Shown: one piece after another, positions 57,808-64,000 of the stretch | Layout: every line of letters begins with the position of its first letter | Numbering within the stretch: position 1 is the stretch's first letter | NCBI GenBank assembly: GCA_963736325.1 | Contig: CAVTOG010000015.1 | Span: 625,075-689,074 of the forward strand | DNA length: 64,000 nucleotides | Reading direction: 5' to 3' | Origin: Actinoallomurus sp963736325 | Lineage (GTDB): Bacteria; Actinomycetota; Actinomycetes; Streptosporangiales; Streptosporangiaceae | The notes under the pieces: generated by a model | What the model saw: the letters and a program-made list of their open reading frames with translations, nothing else | Database searches by the model: none | Told to the model about the DNA's origin: nothing | Position numbers and translations under genes: made by a program

Positions 57808-58668
57808 GTGAGCGCCATGGAGACGCCGCGATCGCGGCGGGCAATGCCGTTCGCCAATGATGTGCTGTCCCGGATCGGTGCCGGTCTGTTGACCGTGTTC
57901 ATGGTTCTCGGGATCTTCGGCGCGTGGCTGCCGCTGGGTGATCCACGGCAGGTGAACGCGGGCCCCCGGCTGGCGGCGCCCGCGGCCGGCTGGGCGGCGG
58001 GCACCGACAGCCTGGGACGTTCGGTGCTGCCGCGCCTGGTGGAGGGAATCCGCACCACGTTCGTGCTGGCGGTGGTGGCGGTGGTGTTCACCGTCGTGGT
58101 GGGCGTGCTGCTGGGAATGGTCGCCGCCTACTTCAAAGGCATCGTGGGTGAGCTCATCACCCGCGCGGCGGACGTGTTGTTCGCGTTCCCCTCGTTGCTG
58201 CTGGCGATTCTCCTGGTGGCGATCATCGGGCCGGGTTCGGCCGGAGCGGTGGTAGCGATCGTGCTGATCTGCGTGCCGTTGATGACCCGTGTCGTACGCG
58301 CCGCCTCGCTCGTCGTCGTGGGAAGGGATTTCGTGACCGCCTCCCGGGTGGGCGGTGCGAGCCCGGCTCGGATCCTGCTGGTGCACGTACTGCCGAACGT
58401 GGCCGGTCCCGCGGTGGTGCAGGCCACGTACGCGCTGTCGGTCGGGATGCTGATCGAGAGCGGTTTGAGCTTCCTCGGTCTCGGACTACAGCCGCCGAAG
58501 GCGTCACTGGGATCGCTGGTGCACGAAGGCGCGGTGTATCTGCCGATCGCGCCCTGGCTGGTACTGATCCCCGGAGGGTTGCTGGCGTTGGCGATCATGG
58601 CGGTGAATCTCGTGGGTGACGGATTGCGGGATCGGCTGGACGTACGCGGCACGGAGGTGCGCCGGTGA
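57808..58668 (+). CDS. oligopeptide ABC transporter permease (DppC type)
   Basis: A 286-residue permease: N-terminal anchor LLTVFMVLGIFGAWLP, GTDSLGRSVLPRLVEGIRTT, coupling loop RVGGASPARILLVHVLPNVA and ESGLSFLGLGLQPPKASLG. The GTG at 57808 with GGGAGTGGGG upstream is preferred; a TTG at 57784 overlapping the previous stop is the alternative. Overlaps the next gene by GTGA. Confidence 0.92.
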   Translation: MSAMETPRSRRAMPFANDVLSRIGAGLLTVFMVLGIFGAWLPLGDPRQVNAGPRLAAPAAGWAAGTDSLGRSVLPRLVEGIRTTFVLAVVAVVFTVVVGVLLGMVAAYFKGIVGELITRAADVLFAFPSLLLAILLVAIIGPGSAGAVVAIVLICVPLMTRVVRAASLVVVGRDFVTASRVGGASPARILLVHVLPNVAGPAVVQATYALSVGMLIESGLSFLGLGLQPPKASLGSLVHEGAVYLPIAPWLVLIPGGLLALAIMAVNLVGDGLRDRLDVRGTEVRR

Positions 58669-59666
58669 GCACCGAGGACGCCGTGGTGCTCGAGGCCAGT
58701 GATCTGGTCATCGAGTACACCACCCGGCATGGGCGGGTCCGCTCCCTCGACGCGGCGACGCTGACGGTCCGGGCGGGTGAGGTCGTCGCGCTGGTGGGAG
58801 AGTCCGGATCGGGAAAGACCACGCTGGGAATGGCGTCGGGCCGGTTGCTGGCCTCCAACGCCGTCCATGTCGGCGGAAGCCTCGAGGTGTCCGGCCGTAC
58901 GGTGTTCGGTTCCACCCCGCAGCAGTTGCGGAGCCTGCGGCGCGAGGCCCTGGGGTTCGTGTTCCAGAACCCGGTGGCCGCCCTCGACCCCACCATGCGC
59001 GTGGGACGGCAACTGCGGCTGGCCGCCCGCGCCCAGCACAAGGCCGAAGGCGGGAACGCGCCGGAATCGTCGACGCGCGCGTTGACCGCCGCCTTGGAGG
59101 ATGTGGGGCTCAAGGACGTGCCGCGGGTCCTGCGCTCGTACCCGCACGAGCTCTCGGGCGGCATGGCGCAGCGGGTGGCGATCGCGATGGTGCTGCGGCG
59201 CCGGCCGAGGCTGCTGGTCGCCGACGAGCCCACCGCCTCGGTGGACGCCACCCTGCGCGCCCGGATCCTGACCCTGCTGATCAAGCGGTGCCGTGCCCAG
59301 GGCTGTGCGTTGTTGCTGCTGACACACGACCTGCATGCCGTGGCCCAGCATGCCGACACGGTCGCGGTGATGTACGGAGGGCGGATCGTCGAGCAGGGCC
59401 CGGTCGATACGGTGCTGGCCGATCCTCGGCATCCGTACACCGGCGCGTTGATCGGTGCCCTGCCCGGAGATGAAGAGCCGGGACAACGCCTCCAGGCGAT
59501 CCGCGGTGTGCCGGCCGTGCTGCGCGGCCCCAGTCCCGGATGCGCGTTCGCCGCCCGCTGCCCGGCCGCGATGGAGCACTGCGCCGGCACCCGTCCCGCC
59601 CGCACATCCGTGGACGGCCGGCTGCTGGCCTGTCACCTCCACACAACACAGGGGGCCGGACGATGA
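58665..59666 (+). CDS. oligopeptide ABC transporter ATP-binding protein (DppD type)
   Basis: A 333-residue ATPase: Walker A GESGSGKTT, Q-loop FVFQNPVAALDPTM, signature LSGGMAQRVAIAMVL, Walker B LLVADEPTASVD, switch LTHDLHAVAQHAD. The C-terminal CAFAARCPAAMEHCAGTRP with four Cys is the iron-sulfur-like signature of this subgroup. GTG start within a GTGA overlap; the end overlaps the DppF-type gene by ATGA. Confidence 0.94.
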   Translation: MSTEDAVVLEASDLVIEYTTRHGRVRSLDAATLTVRAGEVVALVGESGSGKTTLGMASGRLLASNAVHVGGSLEVSGRTVFGSTPQQLRSLRREALGFVFQNPVAALDPTMRVGRQLRLAARAQHKAEGGNAPESSTRALTAALEDVGLKDVPRVLRSYPHELSGGMAQRVAIAMVLRRRPRLLVADEPTASVDATLRARILTLLIKRCRAQGCALLLLTHDLHAVAQHADTVAVMYGGRIVEQGPVDTVLADPRHPYTGALIGALPGDEEPGQRLQAIRGVPAVLRGPSPGCAFAARCPAAMEHCAGTRPARTSVDGRLLACHLHTTQGAGR

Positions 59667-60451
59667 CCGACGCACACGATTCCGTCGCGGTGGCGTCCGC
59701 CCGCGATGTGGTGGTCGATTTCCGGATCCGCGGCACCGAACGGGTCCGTGCCCTCGATGGTGTGTCGATTGAGATCCGATCCGGGCAGACCATGGGATTG
59801 GTCGGCGAATCCGGCTCCGGCAAGACCACCCTCGGCCGCGTACTGCTCGGCCTGGTCGAACCGACGAGCGGGACGGTGAAGTTCACCCCACGTGGGGACC
59901 GCCGAGCCAAGGGCCGCCGGCAGGTCGTGCTGCAGAACCCCGACTGGTCGCTCAACCCCGCCGTACGCGTGTGGCGCTCGGTCGCCGAACCGCTCGCCGT
60001 CACCGGCGCCACCCCGCGCCGCGACCGGCGGAACGCGGTCGCCGGCATCCTGGCCATGGTCGGACTGGACCCCGCCCTCGCCGACCGCTATCCCCACGAA
60101 CTGTCCGGTGGACAACGCCAACGCGTCGCCGTCGCCCGCGCCATCATCGCCGACCCCGACCTCGTCGTCTTCGATGAAGCCGTCACCGCCCTCGACGTCT
60201 CCATCCAGACCCAGGTCCTCAACCTGATCAAAGAACTTCAGACGAAACGGGGATTCGCCGCGCTGTTCATCAGCCATGACATCGCGGCGGTGCGTTACAT
60301 CGCGGACCACATCGCCGTGGCCTACCACGGAAAGATCGTGGAGACCGGCCCGAACAGCCATTTCTACGGTGAGCCCGACCACCCGTACACGCGTGAACTC
60401 CTCAGCGCCATGCCCACCCTGAGCCCTCATGACCGGGAGCCGCTCGCGTGA
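59663..60451 (+). CDS. oligopeptide ABC transporter ATP-binding protein (DppF type)
   Basis: A 262-residue ATPase: Walker A GESGSGKTT, Q-loop VLQNPDWSLNPAV, signature LSGGQRQRVAVARAI, Walker B LVVFDEAVTALD (Ala replaces the more usual Pro in DEP), switch FISHDIAAVRYIAD. ATG 59663 is within the ATGA overlap. It lacks the usual C-terminal Cys extension of DppF. It overlaps the oxidase gene by GTGA. Confidence 0.93.
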   Translation: MTDAHDSVAVASARDVVVDFRIRGTERVRALDGVSIEIRSGQTMGLVGESGSGKTTLGRVLLGLVEPTSGTVKFTPRGDRRAKGRRQVVLQNPDWSLNPAVRVWRSVAEPLAVTGATPRRDRRNAVAGILAMVGLDPALADRYPHELSGGQRQRVAVARAIIADPDLVVFDEAVTALDVSIQTQVLNLIKELQTKRGFAALFISHDIAAVRYIADHIAVAYHGKIVETGPNSHFYGEPDHPYTRELLSAMPTLSPHDREPLA

Positions 60452-61698
60452 AGACCATCATCATCGGCGGCGGCGTGGTCGGCCTGAGCTGCGCGTACGA
60501 ACTCGCGGTCCGAGGCGTCGACGTCACCGTGCTCGAGACGGGCCGGGTGGGAGACGGCGCGTCCGCGGGCAACGCGGGCTGGATCACCTCGTTCCTGTCG
60601 ACTCCGCGGGCGGCGCCGGGTGCCGTCGGCGACGCCCTGCGCGGCATGACGCGTACGGGCGGACCCACGCGGGTGCGTCCTCATCTCGACGGCGAGTTCT
60701 TCTCCTGGATCGCACGCTTCCTCCGTGCGAGCAGGCCCGCCGCCCACGTACGCGGCGTGTCCGCCCTGCGCGAGCTGGCCGAAGGCGCGCAGAGTGCCTT
60801 CGACCGACTCGCCGATCGCGGCGTCGCGTTCGAACGGTACCGGGCCGGCCTGGCCATCGTGGCGAAGACCGAGGAGAACTACCGGCTCTACCGCCGGCTG
60901 GCGGAATCGAAGATCGCCGCCGGATACCGAACCGAGACGCGTTGTTTCCGGGGAGACGAGATCACCGCGTTCGATCCCGCCATCCGGCGGGACGTGTACG
61001 GAGTCGTCCACATCGTCGACGACGGCCACGTACGACCGGAGACGGTCACGCGGGGGCTCGCGCATGCCCTGCGCGGCGGTGGCGCGCTGATCGAAGAGTC
61101 AAGTACGGCGGTCGGGATCGTCCGCCAAGGCCGCGAGTGGGTTGTGGAGACGAACGACGGCGCTCAGCGCACCGCCGACCGTGTGCTGATGACCGCCGGG
61201 TTCGGCACCCGCAGGCTGCTGAGGGGAATGGACGTCGATCTCCCGCTCGAAGCGGCGCGCGGAACGAGCCTGACCGCCTGCGGCGACGGCACCGTCCCGG
61301 CACATCCGCTCAAGTTCAGCGAGGACATGGTGGCGTGCTCACCCTTCGGCACCAGCGTCCGGCTCTCGGGCGCCTTCGATCTCGGCTCCCGTGGGACCGG
61401 CGTCGACCTGCGCAGACTCGACGCGATCGTCGGCCGTGGGCTCGGCTACCTGCATGACTGGCGGCCCACGTACGTTGAGAGCCGGTGGGTGGGGCACCGG
61501 CCGATGACCCCGGACGACCTGCCGGCCATCGGCGAGGTGCCCGGCCGCAGCGGGCTCTACGTGGCCACCGGCCACGGGACCCTCGGCATGACACTCGGCC
61601 CCGTCACCGGGCGACTGGTCGCAGCGGAGATGACCGGCGACGCGGCCGAACCCGTACTCGAACCCTTCCGGCTCCACCGGTTCGGCCGCCGTCGATGA
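60448..61698 (+). CDS. FAD-dependent amino-acid oxidase/dehydrogenase (DAO family)
   Basis: A 416-residue flavoprotein. The FAD motif is IIIGGGVVGLSCAYELAVRG with Glu in VTVLETGR; GDGASAGNAGWI is the DadA-type second block; SRWVGHRPMTPDDLPAIGEV and YVATGHGTLGMTLGPVTG close the fold. Relatives oxidise D-amino acids, sarcosine or proline-like amines. Translationally coupled to the peptide importer (GTGA), so it probably acts on a residue released from the imported peptide. Confidence 0.9.
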   Translation: MKTIIIGGGVVGLSCAYELAVRGVDVTVLETGRVGDGASAGNAGWITSFLSTPRAAPGAVGDALRGMTRTGGPTRVRPHLDGEFFSWIARFLRASRPAAHVRGVSALRELAEGAQSAFDRLADRGVAFERYRAGLAIVAKTEENYRLYRRLAESKIAAGYRTETRCFRGDEITAFDPAIRRDVYGVVHIVDDGHVRPETVTRGLAHALRGGGALIEESSTAVGIVRQGREWVVETNDGAQRTADRVLMTAGFGTRRLLRGMDVDLPLEAARGTSLTACGDGTVPAHPLKFSEDMVACSPFGTSVRLSGAFDLGSRGTGVDLRRLDAIVGRGLGYLHDWRPTYVESRWVGHRPMTPDDLPAIGEVPGRSGLYVATGHGTLGMTLGPVTGRLVAAEMTGDAAEPVLEPFRLHRFGRRR

Positions 61699-61710
61699 CA
61701 CGTTCATGTC

Positions 61711-62382
61711 CTAACGGCATAGGACGGCGAATCGGTGGGCCAGCATTTTGGCGGCGGCGGTGACTTCGCCTTGGCGGCGGCCGAAGCTCTCGGCCGCGCC
61801 ACCTGTTTCCCCCGCCCAGTTTCGATAGTCGGCGAGTGACACCTCGGGATGGAACTGCAGGCCCCACGCGCATTCGCCCACCCGGAACGCCTGATGCGGA
61901 TACATCGCGCTTTCTCCGAGCCATATCGCACCGGCGGGCAGTTCGGAGACCGCGTCGACATGCCAGCTGGGCGCGGGAAAGGGGTCGGGGAGCCCGGCGA
62001 CCAGTAGGTCGTCGGTCGCGGCGGCCCGCCACGTGACGTCGATGACACCGGATTCTCGTCCGGGGGCCGCCGACTGCTCCACGCGTCCGCCGCAGGCGAC
62101 CGCGAGCAGTTGCGCACCCAGACAGATCCCCAGGGTCGGCACGGCGCCGGCCACCGCGCCGGCCAGCAGGCGCTGTACTTCGGGCAGCCATGTGGTCGGA
62201 TGATCGTCGGTAGCCGACATCGAGCCCCCGAGCACGATCAGGCCATCGGGAGCACGCCCGGGCACCGCGTCACCGGCGTACGGCCGGACGATCTCCAGCT
62301 CGATTCCGTCCAGCCATGTCGCCAGTCGGCCGATGGGATCGTGCGGCACGTTCTGGATTACGACGACTCGCCGGCGCGACAT
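61711..62382 (-). CDS. class I glutamine amidotransferase-like protein
   Basis: A 223-residue GATase1 protein of the GMP-synthase-like stand-alone type. The nucleophile is in LGICLGAQLLAVACGG, the His and Glu in LQFHPEVSLADY. GLIVLGGSMSATDD matches the oxyanion region. It has no synthase domain, so it likely hydrolyses a gamma-glutamyl amide or acts as a small-molecule hydrolase. AAGGAGGGCG precedes ATG 62382. Convergent with the oxidase gene and divergent from pucR over 263 bp. Confidence 0.88.
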   Translation of the reverse strand: MSRRRVVVIQNVPHDPIGRLATWLDGIELEIVRPYAGDAVPGRAPDGLIVLGGSMSATDDHPTTWLPEVQRLLAGAVAGAVPTLGICLGAQLLAVACGGRVEQSAAPGRESGVIDVTWRAAATDDLLVAGLPDPFPAPSWHVDAVSELPAGAIWLGESAMYPHQAFRVGECAWGLQFHPEVSLADYRNWAGETGGAAESFGRRQGEVTAAAKMLAHRFAVLCR

Positions 62383-62633
62383 CGGATACGCCCTCCTTGA
62401 AGGTTATTGCCACAGAGGACGTGGCGGATGACGCGCCCAACATTTCCCCATTTCCCGGGCCGCGCCAATGTGCTGCCATAAAAGTTCGGCCACAAGAATT
62501 GCGACGAACGCGAAAATGCCGCAGATGAGGCCGCCACTCACCCGGTGCCCCCGGCACCTCTTCGGGTGGGCGACATATCAGCTGACCTGCGATTTTGCCC
62601 ATGAAGGGGTGTCACACCGATGTCAGGGGACTC

Positions 62634-62648
62634 TATGCTCTCGGCATG
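62634..62648 (+). promoter_or_regulatory. possible leaderless promoter of the pucR-type gene
   Basis: A -10-like TATGCT (62634-62639) is six bases before the ATG at 62646, so the transcript would start at the codon itself. There is no ribosome site immediately upstream. A good -35 was not found. Confidence 0.35.
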
Positions 62649-63857
62649 GCACCCGAGCTACAGCGCCTGGTGAACAGCCTCGGAGACCGGCTCGGCCGCT
62701 CGGTGGCGATCGACGATCAGCGGCTGAGGATCCTCGCCTACACCGGTCATACCGGCGAGGTCGACGACGCGCGGCTCCGCGCGATCATGCAACGCGAACG
62801 TCCCCAGGAAGTGGTCGACCACTTCGCGGCCAGCGGCGCACTCGACAAGGTCGACCTTTTCACCCGGCCGGTCCAGCCGGAATCGGGTATCACCATCGAA
62901 CGCTACGTCATGCCGATCCGGTACGAGGGCGCCCTCCAGGGCTTCATCTGGCTGATGGCCTCCGATGGACCACTCACCGACGACCACACCCAGGCGATCC
63001 GTCAGGCCGCCGAGCGCGCGGCCCAGATCCTCCACCGCGACCACCTCACCGACGAATCGCGGCTCGGGAGGATCCGGGAGTATTTGCGCGACCTACTCGC
63101 CGACGATGCGAGCCTCCACGACCACGCCGCGCGGCAGCTCATCGAACACGAGCTGATCCGCTCCGGACCGGTCACCGCGCTGGTGGTCACCGTCCCCCAC
63201 GAGGACGGCCGCCCGTTCACCGACAAGCGCCGCCAGGAACTCGAGATCGGGCTGGACCGCGCCTGCCGCCACGCCCCACCCGAAAGCGCCATCCAGCTCG
63301 TACGCGCCGACCACGCGGTGGTGGTCATCGCTCATCCGCCGGCGGGCACACAGGAGATCGACCACCTCACGGCCGCCATCAAGAAACAGGTCAGCGCCAC
63401 CACGCACTGCCGACCCGATGATTGCTACGTCGGCATCGGCGAGAGCCACGCCACACTCAGCGAGGCCTACGACTCGTACACCGAAGCCCGCCAAGCCGCC
63501 GACGTCGCCCGCGTCATCCGCGTCCTCGGCACGGTCGTCCGTTATTCCCAGCTCGGCATCCACGGAGTGCTGACCGAGGTCCCGCCCGACCGGCTCCGCC
63601 GCGGCATCCACCCAGGCCTGCTACGGCTACTGGAGTACGACACCGGCAGGGCACGCCTGGTCGAAACACTGGAGACCTACTTCAAGAACACCGGTGACGT
63701 GCGACGCACCGCCGACCAACTGTGCATCCACCGAGCGACCGTGCACTACCGCCTCCGCCGCGCCGAAGAGATCACCGGACTCGACCTGTCCGACGGCGAC
63801 GACTGGCTCGCCCTCCACCTCGGCCTCAAGGTGGCCCAGTTCGTACGCCTCCGCTAG
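62646..63857 (+). CDS. PucR/CdaR family transcriptional regulator
   Basis: A 403-residue regulator. Residues 5-130 are a sensory region (RSVAIDDQRLRILAYTGHTG), residues 150-300 a GGDEF-like/PucR middle part (VGIGESHATLSEAYDSYTEA), and residues 335-400 the C-terminal helix-turn-helix (YFKNTGDVRRTADQLCIHRA, TVHYRLRRAEEITGLDL). Members of this family usually control nearby purine, amine or peptide use genes, so it is the natural regulator of the S9 peptidase, ABC, oxidase and amidotransferase genes. Confidence 0.9.
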   Translation: MAPELQRLVNSLGDRLGRSVAIDDQRLRILAYTGHTGEVDDARLRAIMQRERPQEVVDHFAASGALDKVDLFTRPVQPESGITIERYVMPIRYEGALQGFIWLMASDGPLTDDHTQAIRQAAERAAQILHRDHLTDESRLGRIREYLRDLLADDASLHDHAARQLIEHELIRSGPVTALVVTVPHEDGRPFTDKRRQELEIGLDRACRHAPPESAIQLVRADHAVVVIAHPPAGTQEIDHLTAAIKKQVSATTHCRPDDCYVGIGESHATLSEAYDSYTEARQAADVARVIRVLGTVVRYSQLGIHGVLTEVPPDRLRRGIHPGLLRLLEYDTGRARLVETLETYFKNTGDVRRTADQLCIHRATVHYRLRRAEEITGLDLSDGDDWLALHLGLKVAQFVRLR

Positions 63858-63873
63858 AACGTGTCCGGTGGAT

Positions 63874-63930
63874 CATGGGGTGATCCATAGCAGTGCGGAG
63901 ACGAGGGTGATGGCGGCTTGGTAGTTGACC
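63874..63930 (-). pseudogene. 3-prime end of an IS5-family transposase
   Basis: The minus strand reads NYQAAITLVSALLWITP and stops at TGA (63876-63874). This closely fits the C-terminal YQAAITLASLL motif of IS5-type transposases. Beyond about 63930 the similarity is lost before the window edge, so it appears to be a short remnant. Confidence 0.5.
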
Positions 63931-64000
63931 AGCGCAGGAGATCGACCACCTGATCATCTGATCCCGGGCCGGTGGACCGCGCGCGGAACAGGATGAATTG

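Noticed and set aside
59663..60451. DEA instead of DEP after Walker B as evidence that the DppF-type ATPase is inactive
   Set aside because: The catalytic Glu is retained and this Pro is replaced in functional ABC ATPases, so it is only a minor variation.
1..64000. CRISPR arrays, rRNA operons and tRNA genes
   Set aside because: No regularly spaced repeats and no conserved rRNA or complete tRNA sequences were seen on reading through the window.

Overview
The window is a 64 kb piece of a very GC-rich chromosome. Dense short operons with 4-base start/stop overlaps (ATGA or GTGA), many GTG starts, AGGAGG-type ribosome sites and the gene families present (RamB-type regulator beside isocitrate lyase, GpgS, a Mce protein, chloramphenicol phosphotransferase, PucR) point to a free-living filamentous actinomycete. 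A Streptosporangiales/Thermomonosporaceae-like organism is my guess, not a result. No rRNA, tRNA or CRISPR array was seen.

Layout. 1-3.5 kb: a sugar locus with a secreted GH172 enzyme (cut by the window edge), an L-fucose/arabinose-type isomerase, and a divergent LacI regulator with two adjoining perfect operators. 3.6-6.9 kb: a universal stress protein, a chloramphenicol phosphotransferase, and a PadR-DUF1048-ABC exporter operon. 7-12.1 kb: four envelope genes on the minus strand: a solute-binding protein, a membrane/solute-binding/von Willebrand A protein whose frame is broken at a 14-G run, and two proteins sharing a helical domain. 12.5-15.9 kb: a complete glycine-betaine-type (OpuC) ABC transporter. 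15.9-21.4 kb: amidohydrolase, ArsR/SRPBCC pair, metallo-beta-lactamase-fold hydrolase, succinate-semialdehyde-type dehydrogenase, epimerase. 21.4-26.6 kb: an NMT1/SsuA-type ABC importer divergent from a CitA/CitB-type two-component system. 26.6-31.8 kb: a secreted beta-helix protein, an ABC exporter with two DUF990-type membrane subunits, and an M1 metallopeptidase.

32.3-39.0 kb looks like core metabolism: isocitrate lyase divergent from its likely regulator RamB, glucosyl-3-phosphoglycerate synthase, an orphan Mce protein and an acyl-CoA dehydrogenase. 39.0-53 kb is patchy accessory DNA. It holds a 1644-residue Ser/Thr kinase-AAA-GAF-histidine kinase bracketed by remnants of integrase-type transposases, an isoquinoline-1-oxidoreductase-like molybdenum enzyme, a secreted trypsin-like protease, a frameshifted IS630 element, and broken genes (epimerase fragment, thiopeptide/lantibiotic-dehydratase C-terminal fragment, metE fragment) around a methyltransferase. 

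52.8-63.9 kb is a coherent peptide-use locus: a cytoplasmic S9 peptidase, a five-gene oligopeptide ABC importer translationally coupled to an FAD amino-acid oxidase, a class I glutamine amidotransferase and a PucR regulator. The right edge carries the last codons of an IS5-type transposase.

The points I would look at first are the possible D-arabinose-scavenging pairing of GH172 with a fucose-type isomerase, the 14-G tract in the VWA gene, the four-gene SBP/VWA/helical-domain block, the giant kinase set between mobile-element scars, and the decayed RiPP remnant beside the IS630 copy.
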